A DNA stretch of 64,000 nt from JAFGTX01 sp942492225. GTDB taxonomy: Bacteria > Bacillota > Clostridia > Peptostreptococcales > Acidaminobacteraceae. Both the position numbers and the translations under genes were made by a program. Where the stretch lies: positions 1 through 64,000 of the forward strand of contig CALODS010000007.1 of assembly GCA_942492225.1 (NCBI GenBank). The letters run 5' to 3'. Positions 18,933 to 26,253 of the stretch are shown here, piece after piece. The notes beneath the pieces are model-generated. The model saw only the letters and a program-made list of their open reading frames with translations, did not search any database and was not told where the DNA came from. The stretch's first letter is position 1. The number at the start of each line of letters is the position of its first letter.

Positions 18933-21149
18933 CTAAATAATTGGCTCTGCATTATTCTTGCGACTAAATTCTTCATTACTAAGTTTTTTCTCTTTAAAAA
19001 GAATCAACTTAATTTCTTCCAACTTTTCTTCACTGACTGCTTTTTCTTTATACACATCTAGTAATAATTCTAAAACGGTATCTTGATCAATGCCGATTGA
19101 TCTTAGTGCTCTTAAAGTTATTTTTTCTGAACTTTCAATGATGGCCATAAATTCTTTCATGGTATCTTCGTGATTTTCTTCTGCAGTTTTTGCTTCTGAT
19201 TCTTTTTCGTTTTCGTTGTCCTCTTGACCCTCATTATCTTTATTTACATGTTCTTCTTCAAAATCCTCATAAGGTTCAGCATTTTGTGAGGATTTTTCCT
19301 TTTCACTTGAATCAGATTTACTAGAATTACTTGGCGCAGTCATTGTTAAAAGTCGTCCCTTTAGATAGTTGCCTTTTTTGATATCACTTTCTTTAAAATA
19401 ATAACCTTGCATAATAATTGGATCTGCACCAGTAGAAAACATATATCGTCCTTTCACATCTTCAGGTAGTTTTGTTGCATCTGGAGAACCAAGTACCATA
19501 ATTGATGGTTCTTTATCAGTCATTCGTCCGCAAATACGTGCACCAAGATTATTCTTTATCTGACCTTTAAGAACATTACTATCTGGTCTTTGTGTACCTG
19601 TGATAAAATTAATTCCTGTAGCTCTACTAAGACGTGCCAAAGAATTTAACTCACCTTCTACAGCTTCTATTAAGCTTTTTTCTTCCTTACTTTTTCCTGA
19701 TGTGTCTAATACCTCTGCAACTTCATCCATACCCAATAAAATTCTAGCCAGTTTAAGTTCTTCAGGAACACGGTTGTTATAATCAACGATATTTTTTACA
19801 CCAGGATATTTTTTAAATTCTTCAAGTCTTGCATTATGTTCTACATTTAGCTGTTTAAGTACTTTCAAAACTTTTTTAATTTCGAATAATACACCTGTTT
19901 CTGAGAAATCTTTGAACATTCCCAGTTCTAATCCACCTTTAAAGTCGATAAGTATTGGATACCATCCTTTTAGAATGCCTTGATAGATCAAACAGGTCAT
20001 CTCTACAGATTTTCCTGATCCAGTAACACCACCAATAAGCACATGAGGTGTTTGATTTAAATCTAGAATTACTTTTGATAGTCTACCTTCTCCTAATACA
20101 AGGAAACCATCACGTTCATCTACAAATTCATCTAACCAACGATAATTTTCTTTAAGTTCATCCTTCGTACCTATGGTCTTAATAAAATAAAGCTGTTTGT
20201 TGATTTTGTCCTGGCTCATTTCTACAATCAATCGATTCATGACGTTTTCATACTCGTATTTCTTCACCTTAAAATCATCAAGCGTAAGTCCAGAAGATTT
20301 AAAAGTTGTTGTTGTGACAACTTTTTCATTAATTGTCTCTTCGGATTCTTTTATAAACTGTGGAAAGTTCTTCGTTTTTTTAATTTCACCAAAGACTTCT
20401 ACTTCTCTGCTGCCCTTACCAACAAGGTTCATGCGCTCAAAGTTTTCATCAAAGATTTCCATTTTTTTATAAGCTTCATTCATTTCTTCGAAACGCTGAT
20501 CTGAAACAACAACAAGTTTCATACTTTTATTTTTGCCACGCTTAAAATTAATAATTTTCCCTTCCAAGATATACTCTAGCTGATCCTTTTTCTTTTCCCA
20601 CTCTTCAGGTAAAATTCCTTTTGACTGAAACATAAAAAGTCGCGTTTCTGAGTCCTTCGTTATCTTTCTAATAAGTCGTGGTGTTTCAGGAATCATAACT
20701 CTTTTATCACCTTCAACAACTAATTTTTTCCTTCCAGTGAAGAACTTGATTTCTTCAAACAGGCTACTCATCTCTTCTTCTTCTAATTGTTTCTTAACAC
20801 CTATACCATAGAAACAGTTTAAGAAGATGAGTACCGCCACCACTTGTGTAACAAATGGTTTGTAAAGAATCTTAGAAAAACTACCTTTAAATTTTACACT
20901 TAAGAAATTTGAATAGAGTATCGTAAATTCTTCTGTCTTTATGATAAGTAACGCGACAATAATAATATATATTACTAATCGAACCATTAATTTTTTAGCA
21001 TCTTTCTTTCCCATGTATCCTATTGAAAATACTTCTCTAACGCCTTTAAATAATATAGAAAAGTAACTCACGCCTATATCTTTAATACCACCTCCAACAT
21101 CACATAACCAGTTCTCAACATCTTGCTCAAATTTATCTTCATTAAACAT
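18933..21149 (-). CDS. tcpA: TcpA-type FtsK/SpoIIIE coupling ATPase
   Basis: 738 residues. Two membrane segments lie at about 54-71 and 97-118. The cytoplasmic domain carries GILPEEWEKK near 178-187 (shared with the truncated paralogue at 23.6-24.3 kb). FtsK motor motifs are intact: Walker A GGVTGSGKS (about 373-381), Walker B ILLGMDEVAEV (near 470), and GTQRPDSNVLKGQIKNN as sensor/arginine-finger region. After about residue 605 comes a Ser/Glu-rich acidic linker, then a small C-terminal domain. TcpA couples the relaxosome to the T4SS channel. Start ATG 21149 with AAAGGGGGTG upstream. It is the first gene of the intact conjugation core. Confidence 0.9.
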   Translation of the reverse strand: MFNEDKFEQDVENWLCDVGGGIKDIGVSYFSILFKGVREVFSIGYMGKKDAKKLMVRLVIYIIIVALLIIKTEEFTILYSNFLSVKFKGSFSKILYKPFVTQVVAVLIFLNCFYGIGVKKQLEEEEMSSLFEEIKFFTGRKKLVVEGDKRVMIPETPRLIRKITKDSETRLFMFQSKGILPEEWEKKKDQLEYILEGKIINFKRGKNKSMKLVVVSDQRFEEMNEAYKKMEIFDENFERMNLVGKGSREVEVFGEIKKTKNFPQFIKESEETINEKVVTTTTFKSSGLTLDDFKVKKYEYENVMNRLIVEMSQDKINKQLYFIKTIGTKDELKENYRWLDEFVDERDGFLVLGEGRLSKVILDLNQTPHVLIGGVTGSGKSVEMTCLIYQGILKGWYPILIDFKGGLELGMFKDFSETGVLFEIKKVLKVLKQLNVEHNARLEEFKKYPGVKNIVDYNNRVPEELKLARILLGMDEVAEVLDTSGKSKEEKSLIEAVEGELNSLARLSRATGINFITGTQRPDSNVLKGQIKNNLGARICGRMTDKEPSIMVLGSPDATKLPEDVKGRYMFSTGADPIIMQGYYFKESDIKKGNYLKGRLLTMTAPSNSSKSDSSEKEKSSQNAEPYEDFEEEHVNKDNEGQEDNENEKESEAKTAEENHEDTMKEFMAIIESSEKITLRALRSIGIDQDTVLELLLDVYKEKAVSEEKLEEIKLILFKEKKLSNEEFSRKNNAEPII

Positions 21150-21161
21150 TTCGCACCCCCT

Positions 21162-21624
21162 TTATACTCCAAATAGCTTCCCAATATTAATGATACACAA
21201 GAGCATCATAAAACCTGAAAACAACATTTCACCTCCCGATCCTGTCGAACATGTTATCGGAAATCTTACCGTCAACTTAAATGGCCAAAATAATTTTATA
21301 CCGTGACTCGTTAACATATCAGGAATAATATGTGCTAAGAATCCCACTAAAAATGCAGGGCCTGCGTCATTAATAAATACGCTAAAGATACACATAAAAC
21401 CTAGTCCACCTAATATACTATGTGTAAATTATCTATGCTTAAAGAATAAATGAAAGGGCAATAATACTTTTCTACTAGCAGTCATTCCCTTTTTTATCAA
21501 TATCTGGCATCACACTTGCTACAGCAACAATTAGTATATTTACTGGTGTAAAATCCATGTATCCATAATTGACTGCTATAATCCCAAATGTGGCACCAGT
21601 AAGAAGATGCGTTTTACCCAGCAT
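21162..21624 (-). pseudogene. Degenerate membrane-bound metal-dependent hydrolase (left copy)
   Basis: The gene starts MLGKTHLLTGATFG and aligns along its whole length with the intact hydrolase at 24272-24727. It carries two lesions. One extra A after PDIDKKG shifts the frame (NDC then stop). Further on, an in-frame TAA stands where the paralogue has GAA of the HREFTHS motif (here HR-stop-FTHS). The remaining sequence continues to GIKLFWPFK and the normal C-terminus. The conserved Glu of HREFTH is lost, so the copy is dead. It begins 11 bases inside the zinc-ribbon gene and ends 12 bases before TcpA, mirroring the arrangement of the right copy. Confidence 0.85.
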
Positions 21625-21781
21625 TTTTAAGCACTCCTTTTTCTTCTGACATGAGTTTATTTATTCTTCTAAGCATCTCATCAGTAGATATATTTGTTTC
21701 ACATTTCTTACATTCATGAGTACCATCTAGTAGTTCCCAAGTTGTACAACCACATTCACATGGTACTTTGGGTATTGTCAT
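21614..21781 (-). CDS. Small zinc-ribbon protein (left copy)
   Basis: 55 residues with two CxC/CxxC knuckles (PCECGCTTW ... HECKKCE), a likely zinc ribbon, followed by a short helix (DEMLRRINKLMSEEKG). It is clearly paralogous to the 55-residue protein at 24751-24918. ATG 21781 has AAGGTGGTG upstream. It overlaps the hydrolase pseudogene by 11 bases. Possible DNA- or protein-binding accessory of the coupling module; function unknown. Confidence 0.7.
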   Translation of the reverse strand: MTIPKVPCECGCTTWELLDGTHECKKCETNISTDEMLRRINKLMSEEKGVLKNAG

Positions 21782-21795
21782 TGTTTCACCACCTT

Positions 21796-21975
21796 TCAAC
21801 TTATGGCCATAAAAAATAGCAATGCATTTATAAGCATTACCATAGTAAAAGAATATTTATTCTCAAAATCTTTTGTGACTTGAGTTACATATATAATAGC
21901 CCCTAAGATCAACACACATATAATCACAAGTGGTTGATCAATAAGATATTCTATTAAATTATATTTTTGGAGCAT
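21796..21975 (-). CDS. Small two-helix membrane protein (left copy)
   Basis: 59 residues with two hydrophobic stretches (LVIICVLILGAIIYV and FTMVMLINALLFFMA) separated by TKDFENKY. GGAAGTG lies eight bases before the ATG. It stands in the same position and has the same layout (E..NKY between the helices) as the protein at 24939-25124, so it belongs to the duplicated block. Too short for family assignment. Confidence 0.55.
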   Translation of the reverse strand: MLQKYNLIEYLIDQPLVIICVLILGAIIYVTQVTKDFENKYSFTMVMLINALLFFMAIS

Positions 21976-22013
21976 ATCTATAGCACTTCCTTTTCCTATT
22001 TGTTATCGTTTTT

Positions 22014-22121
22014 TTAATTATATTTATTTAGTAAGGCAAATGTTACTGCTCCAAATAGGAATGCAGTTGTGTATTTATAGTCAGGTACAAAATCGTATAT
22101 CCAGTTACCAATAGCAGCCAT
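22014..22121 (-). CDS. Possible 35-residue peptide
   Basis: A short ORF (MAAIGNWIYDFVPDY ...) with one hydrophobic segment (AFLFGAVTFALL). There is no convincing ribosome binding site. It may be real, since it lies in a run of small membrane genes, but it could be chance. Confidence 0.25.
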   Translation of the reverse strand: MAAIGNWIYDFVPDYKYTTAFLFGAVTFALLNKYN

Positions 22122-22187
22122 TTAAAAAACAATTACCATTCTTTTAATTCCAAAAAATATTTTTATGATATCCAAGAGTTCACCATA

Positions 22188-22451
22188 CTATATAATTCCA
22201 ACACAACCACAATACATAGTCACTATTTCAATATCAGTATCTTCAATTTCAATTAAACATTCACCAGGTAATCCATTTGCTGATGAAATATAAGCTTTAC
22301 ACGTAACATTTTCTATAAAATAAACTCCTTCTATACCATCTAGCTCTTGCATATGTTTAGCTGCTTCTTTTTCAAATTGTTCTTGTGATTCAAAGTCGTT
22401 CTTTTTTGCATAAATTAAATCTCCATCTTCGTTCTGTAAAAATTTTTCCAT
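22188..22451 (-). CDS. Hypothetical small acidic protein
   Basis: 87 residues, soluble and acidic, with three cysteines (TCKAY, ECLIE, YCGCV). No family recognised. The start at 22451 lies five bases after the stop of the preceding small membrane gene, with GGAAGTGAGG nine bases upstream inside that gene, so the two are co-translated. A GTG 15 bases earlier would overlap the neighbour. Confidence 0.6.
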   Translation of the reverse strand: MEKFLQNEDGDLIYAKKNDFESQEQFEKEAAKHMQELDGIEGVYFIENVTCKAYISSANGLPGECLIEIEDTDIEIVTMYCGCVGII

Positions 22452-22455
22452 TTCT

Positions 22456-22611
22456 TTATACCTCACTTCCTAAAGATTCTATAATCAACTTGGTCTCTAA
22501 AACTTTCTCGTTATAATTATCAATTTCTGAACTTTTTATCTCCAGAAGTCCTAGAAAATATAAATAACAAAGTATAAATATTACTATACCTGTTGCAACT
22601 GTTTTTCCCAT
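22456..22611 (-). CDS. Small single-helix membrane protein
   Basis: 51 residues, starting MGKTVATGIVIFILCYLYFLG: an N-terminal membrane helix and a charged helical tail rich in E and K. GAGGTG precedes the ATG by five bases. It is the first gene after the 75-bp repeat at 22696-22770 and starts the left block of small genes. Function unknown. Confidence 0.55.
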   Translation of the reverse strand: MGKTVATGIVIFILCYLYFLGLLEIKSSEIDNYNEKVLETKLIIESLGSEV

Positions 22612-22695
22612 ATAACACCTCTACATTTTTTAAAATATAATCACAATAGTCTTTTATCATTTGCCTTTCTTCAGATCTATTTACTGAACTAGGTG

Positions 22696-22770
22696 TCTCA
22701 TCACTAAGTTAAAGTGGCCTGACCAAAATCCGATAGCATAATACACTATCAAATTTCAATCACACTACTT
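22696..22770. repeat. 75-bp direct repeat, left copy
   Basis: Aligns without gaps to 25956-26030, with about 8 differences of which 6 fall in one 10-bp patch after CACTAAGTTAAAG. The two copies are 3260 bases apart and each lies at the upstream (right) end of one of the two duplicated gene blocks. Confidence 0.85.
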
Positions 22771-23016
22771 CATTTCATCAACATATAAGCTTCCATCACC
22801 ATTTAGCCGTGGTGTAATGCCACCATTACTTCCAACTATATACCATACTCCTGTTTCTATATCTTTAAATGTATATGTAATAGCTGAACCAAATCCTTGA
22901 ACAAGAACTTCACCCCTTTCGAAAGGTTGCTTTTGTTCATTATTTACCACCATTTTTTTTGAACAACCTGATACTATAGACATAACGGCTACAACCAATA
23001 ACACAAGAAGTAACAT
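22765..23016 (-). CDS. Small lipoprotein
   Basis: 83 residues with a short hydrophobic signal and a lipobox-like VSGC|S, so lipid modification at Cys-18 or so is likely. The mature part is about 65 residues with no known domain. Its 5' leader contains a 39-bp repeat also found at 23605-23643. It ends just inside the 75-bp repeat. Element-borne lipoproteins often serve in surface or entry exclusion; that role here is speculation. Confidence 0.6.
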   Translation of the reverse strand: MLLLVLLVVAVMSIVSGCSKKMVVNNEQKQPFERGEVLVQGFGSAITYTFKDIETGVWYIVGSNGGITPRLNGDGSLYVDEMK

Positions 23017-23019
23017 TCT

Positions 23020-23058
23020 TCGTCTTTCTTCTATTCTGTTAATTTAAAAAACCTCCTT
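23020..23058. repeat. 39-bp direct repeat, left copy
   Basis: Identical to 23605-23643. On the minus strand it reads AAGGAGG, then TTTTTTAAATTAACAG, then AATAGAAGAAAGACGA. In the right copy it holds the last codons of the truncated TcpA; in this copy it forms the leader of the lipoprotein gene. Confidence 0.85.
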
Positions 23059-23117
23059 AACTTAATTTTCTTAGACCTAATCAATATTATAAAATTTTAT
23101 TTTCACTTCATTTAAGA

Positions 23118-23375
23118 TTAATCATCAAATACAAAAGGATTATTACTCAGAACTATTCTCTTAATCATTTTGTGATCGCTAAATGAATTCTCAATCTCAA
23201 TTTGTCTGATTTGTTCCTGTGGTCTATATAACGTGATGACCTCAGAACTACAAATCATGATGAACTTAGATTTTAAAAAATCTCTATCAAAAATTTCATT
23301 TAAATACAAAAGTTCTTCATCATCAAATAATGTAACTCCACTAAAAACACTTGATATACAATCAGGTAGATCCAT
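23118..23375 (-). CDS. Hypothetical protein
   Basis: 85 residues, soluble, acidic at the start, with no recognised motif. The ribosome binding site is weak. It follows the 73-residue ORF with an 8-base gap. The pair lies between the two 39-bp repeats and may be an insertion within the duplicated block. Confidence 0.4.
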   Translation of the reverse strand: MDLPDCISSVFSGVTLFDDEELLYLNEIFDRDFLKSKFIMICSSEVITLYRPQEQIRQIEIENSFSDHKMIKRIVLSNNPFVFDD

Positions 23376-23382
23376 TTGATTT

Positions 23383-23604
23383 TTATTTTTTTTGATTATC
23401 CTTCACACTAATTTTTCCTTCTTTCTCCTCTATTACTAAAAGTGAACTGTTATATTTGCGACCTTTTCTAGCAAGGCGCTCAAAATATCCCGGACATAAT
23501 TTCATCATCAAATTTATTTCTTTAATATCTTCTGCTAAAATACCTTTTGGATCCATCATTATAAATGAAGGTCTTATTTTTTTCTCATTTGCCACACTAC
23601 TCAC
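23383..23604 (-). CDS. Hypothetical protein with VirB4-like C-terminal motif
   Basis: 73 residues. The stretch FIMMDPKGILAE ... LARKGRKYNSSLLVI resembles the Walker B plus RKYN region of VirB4/TraE ATPases, so it may be a remnant of such a gene; this is a visual impression only. The GTG start has no clear ribosome binding site. It lies directly downstream of the truncated TcpA, whose last codons fall in the 39-bp repeat. Confidence 0.4.
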   Translation of the reverse strand: MSSVANEKKIRPSFIMMDPKGILAEDIKEINLMMKLCPGYFERLARKGRKYNSSLLVIEEKEGKISVKDNQKK

Positions 23605-23643
23605 TCGTCTTTCTTCTATTCTGTTAATTTAAAAAACCTCCTT
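23605..23643. repeat. 39-bp direct repeat, right copy
   Basis: Identical to 23020-23058. The repeat contains the final codons (QGGFLN) and stop of the truncated TcpA-like gene. It marks a recombination junction between the two blocks. Confidence 0.85.
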
Positions 23644-24250
23644 GATTGAATTTTATGATATGACCGTCTAACATATATTCAAGTTGCCTTTTTCTTTTTT
23701 CCCACTCTTCAGGCAAAATCCCATCTGAAGTAAATATATAAAGAAAAGTATCTTCACTTTGATATATTTTTCTAATGAAGAGTGGTGTCTTAGGTACTTT
23801 AATTTTTTTACCATCTTCAATAATTGTTTTCTTCTTACCTGAGAAGAATTTCATTTCTTCAAACTGATCTGTCATGTACTCGATCATCTTTAGCTTTTTA
23901 CGACCAAGTGAAGTAAAAAAGCTAGGAATCATTAGCCAGACAATCACTTCAATAATAATAGGCTTGTATAGCATTTTGTTTATCAAATTCTTATCCCATA
24001 CTTTTAAATAGTTCGAATAAAACTCCGTAATTTCAACTGATTTAAATTGAACGAAAATAATTGCAATCACAGTGAAAGCTATATGAATTACAATTTTAAC
24101 TTTATCGCTCCTTTTAAGTGTATTTACATAAAAGAATTCTTTTATTCCAGTGAATAGAACTTTGAAATAACTCGCGCCACTAAGTCCTATATTTCTGCCA
24201 ACTTCATTAAACCAATTTTCTATTGCAGCTTCTATTTTAGCTTCGTTCAT
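23624..24250 (-). CDS. TcpA-like protein truncated to its membrane and adaptor region (right copy)
   Basis: 208 residues that align with residues 1-205 of the full TcpA at 18933-21149, including two membrane segments, FFSGKKKTIIEDGKK and GILPEEWEKRK. Identity is moderate (roughly 40% by eye). It ends at QGGFLN before any FtsK motor motif. The reading frame is intact and has a good start (AAAGGAGG), even though it is far diverged from TcpA. That suggests it is kept as a small membrane protein rather than rotting. It could pair with or compete with TcpA. A plain relic of recombination is the alternative. Confidence 0.75.
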   Translation of the reverse strand: MNEAKIEAAIENWFNEVGRNIGLSGASYFKVLFTGIKEFFYVNTLKRSDKVKIVIHIAFTVIAIIFVQFKSVEITEFYSNYLKVWDKNLINKMLYKPIIIEVIVWLMIPSFFTSLGRKKLKMIEYMTDQFEEMKFFSGKKKTIIEDGKKIKVPKTPLFIRKIYQSEDTFLYIFTSDGILPEEWEKRKRQLEYMLDGHIIKFNQGGFLN

Positions 24251-24271
24251 CTAATCCTCCTTTCTAATACT

Positions 24272-24727
24272 TTATAAAAATGTTCCTACTGAGTGGATTG
24301 TCCAAGCAACCATAGAAAACAAAATAAGTGGCTCTTGCCAGTTTCCCGTTGTAATTGTAATTGGACATTTAATTGGTATCTTTAGTGGCCATAATAATTT
24401 TATGCCATGTGTAGTAAAATAATCCATCAAGTCGTGAGACACAATACCAATAATAAAAGCCATCATAACTCTAGGGAAAAATGTCATTATGAGCATATAA
24501 AAAAAGACTCCACCCACAATACTATGAGTAAACTCTCTATGTTTGAACAATATATAAAATGGCAAGATTGCTTTTTTACTTGCAGTTGTTCCCTTCTTAT
24601 CAATATCAGGAATAAGACTGCCCATTACTAAAGCTATTGTATTAATTAAACTTGGTTCAATTACCCCTTTAGTCATTGCATATGTACCAATGGCAAGACC
24701 CGATGCGATATGAGTTTTACCTAACAT
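24272..24727 (-). CDS. Membrane-bound metal-dependent hydrolase (YdjM/DUF457-like)
   Basis: 151 residues starting MLGKTHIASG, with conserved LIPDIDKKGTTASKKA, HREFTHSIVGG and SHDLMDYFTTHGIKLLWP, the diagnostic His/Asp motifs of the DUF457 family. Three or four membrane helices. The family has been proposed to be a metal-dependent hydrolase; substrates are unknown. It starts 23 bases after the zinc-ribbon gene and is followed 21 bases later by the truncated TcpA. A dead paralogue is at 21162-21624. Confidence 0.8.
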   Translation of the reverse strand: MLGKTHIASGLAIGTYAMTKGVIEPSLINTIALVMGSLIPDIDKKGTTASKKAILPFYILFKHREFTHSIVGGVFFYMLIMTFFPRVMMAFIIGIVSHDLMDYFTTHGIKLLWPLKIPIKCPITITTGNWQEPLILFSMVAWTIHSVGTFL

Positions 24728-24750
24728 ATAACCACATCACTTTATCTTTA

Positions 24751-24918
24751 TTAAGAAGCATCATTCATCACTCCACTTCTTTTCAATAGAGCTTGATTAA
24801 CTCGTCTCAACATTTCTGTATCTGTAATTCTTTCTGGGCACTTCTTGCATTCATGTATGCCATCATTATAAGCCCATGACGTACAACCACACTTGCATGA
24901 TATCTTTGGTATATTCAT
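24751..24918 (-). CDS. Small zinc-ribbon protein (right copy)
   Basis: 55 residues: MNIPKISCKCGCTSW ... HECKKCPERITDTEMLRRVNQ. Two cysteine knuckles suggest a zinc ribbon. It is paralogous to 21614-21781. An AGAAGATG-like site lies upstream. It sits between a two-helix membrane gene and the hydrolase, the same order as in the left block. Confidence 0.7.
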   Translation of the reverse strand: MNIPKISCKCGCTSWAYNDGIHECKKCPERITDTEMLRRVNQALLKRSGVMNDAS

Positions 24919-24938
24919 TGCTTCATCTTCTTTCTAAT

Positions 24939-25124
24939 TTATATAAGTAAAATTGTTACTGTAGAAAACACGTAGAGGATTAACAGTAACAAATACTTAT
25001 TTCTAAAGTTCTCTGTTATGTGGAAATAAAAAATAACGCTTATAAGCGCTATTAGCATTAAGAATTCTGGATTAGATTTGTACCACATAATCAGTTCCAT
25101 TCTTTGGTTAAACATTTGATTCAT
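24939..25124 (-). CDS. Small two-helix membrane protein (right copy)
   Basis: 61 residues with two hydrophobic segments (FLMLIALISVIFYF and YLLLLILYVFSTVTILLI) joined by HITENFRNK. Same layout as 21796-21975. The first ATG (25124) overlaps the preceding gene by 17 bases and GGGAGG lies 14 bases upstream; starts at the later Met codons are possible. Confidence 0.55.
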   Translation of the reverse strand: MNQMFNQRMELIMWYKSNPEFLMLIALISVIFYFHITENFRNKYLLLLILYVFSTVTILLI

Positions 25125-25635
25125 TTGATTTGTTTTTTCCTCCCATCAATTCGCTTCTTACTTTGTTTAGAAAATCATATCTACTATCAATTCCTCCAAA
25201 AGGACTGTTTAGATCCACAACTTCTACTTCATTATTTTTACGACTCAATACAACTAAGTTTTTATTGTTTTCTAAAAAGCTTTCTTCATCATACTTATCA
25301 TCGATTTTTACAACGTCTACAAAATATTTTAAGTCTATTTCTCTGGTTGATTCTTTTTGTAAGAAAAATCTATTTAATATCTTTCTTCTTGATATAAGGA
25401 AAACCGGATAAACTTCTCTAATGTTTTTAATTGTTTCTTTCAATGATGAGTTGTATACATCTAACAGGAGAACAAACTGAAATAGAATTATTAGCTTTAT
25501 TATTCCTCTATCAAAATCGTGATTCCCAAATTTATTAAAAATAACCAAAGCAACTATCGTAACAAATAGAAAATAACTATCCTTGATAGCCTTAAAATGA
25601 ATATATTTTTTATATGGACACAATTTATATTTCAC
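25108..25635 (-). CDS. Hypothetical membrane protein
   Basis: About 175 residues with two N-terminal hydrophobic segments (about 22-37 and 48-62) and a charged cytoplasmic tail ending in GGKNKSNESNV. No family recognised. GTG 25635 follows GGAGGTC by six bases and is preferred over an ATG 15 bases earlier that overlaps the site. It is unique to the right block and lies upstream of the two-helix protein. Confidence 0.55.
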   Translation of the reverse strand: MKYKLCPYKKYIHFKAIKDSYFLFVTIVALVIFNKFGNHDFDRGIIKLIILFQFVLLLDVYNSSLKETIKNIREVYPVFLISRRKILNRFFLQKESTREIDLKYFVDVVKIDDKYDEESFLENNKNLVVLSRKNNEVEVVDLNSPFGGIDSRYDFLNKVRSELMGGKNKSNESNV

Positions 25636-25663
25636 AATATTGACCTCCATTTGAATTTTATTT

Positions 25664-25825
25664 TCAATCGCTAAACTTATCTAATTCGATTTGTAGTTGT
25701 GCGATCATAACTATATCACCAGTAGAATTAACACCAACTTCATTTTTAGCATCTTCGAAGACTTTTAACATGCGCTCCAAATCTTTTTTTGTAGCAGCGA
25801 ATTCTATCATTCTTGCTTCTTCCAT
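25664..25825 (-). CDS. Small helical protein
   Basis: 53 residues (MEEARMIEFAATKKDLERM ...), predicted fully helical and charged. GGAAGG precedes the ATG by six bases. First gene downstream of the long non-coding region and the right 75-bp repeat. Function unknown; its position at the head of the coupling block suggests an accessory or regulatory role. Confidence 0.5.
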   Translation of the reverse strand: MEEARMIEFAATKKDLERMLKVFEDAKNEVGVNSTGDIVMIAQLQIELDKFSD

Positions 25826-25891
25826 CTTAGGCCTTCCTTTCATCTTTTCTTATTCTATATGCCTTCGCTAACGCTCTAGCATATAAGTTCC

Positions 25892-25950
25892 CGTTCAGTA
25901 CCAATTCATCAATCCTCGCTATCGCTCATATTGTGAACTGGTACTGAACG
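25892..25950. repeat. 17-bp inverted repeat in the long non-coding region (candidate oriT or regulatory hairpin)
   Basis: CGTTCAGTACCAATTCA and TGAACTGGTACTGAACG pair with one mismatch around a 25-nt loop. There is no T-run on either side. It lies six bases from the right 75-bp repeat. The whole stretch 25826-26253 is non-coding and lies between the replication-relaxation gene and the coupling block, a common place for oriT. I see no known nic motif. Confidence 0.5.
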
Positions 25951-25955
25951 AACTA

Positions 25956-26030
25956 TCTCATCACTAAGTTAAAGCGACGCAACTAAAATCCGATAGCACA
26001 ATACACTATCAAATTTCAATCACACCACTT
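25956..26030. repeat. 75-bp direct repeat, right copy
   Basis: Counterpart of 22696-22770 (about 89% identical by eye). It lies in the 428-nt non-coding region next to a 17-bp inverted repeat. The shared part includes AAAATCCGATAGCA and AATACACTATCAAATTTCAA. Confidence 0.85.
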
Positions 26031-26253
26031 TAACTAGCCCCGATTTGACTGAATATACCACTATTTAACAGATATTGATATATCAACGTTTATTGGCTCT
26101 TATTCTACATATTCAACAGTTATTCAGTGATGTACTCAACAGGTACTCTTTAAGTAACCGCTCAACTCTCAATGAATAATCCTTGAATTTCTCTTGAAAA
26201 AGCCTTGAGTATCATATGATTATTAATTCGAATACGCCTACAAAACATCCTGA

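Noticed and set aside
23118..23604. Toxin-antitoxin pair
   Set aside because: Two adjacent small genes fit the layout, but neither shows a known toxin or antitoxin motif and the starts are weak.
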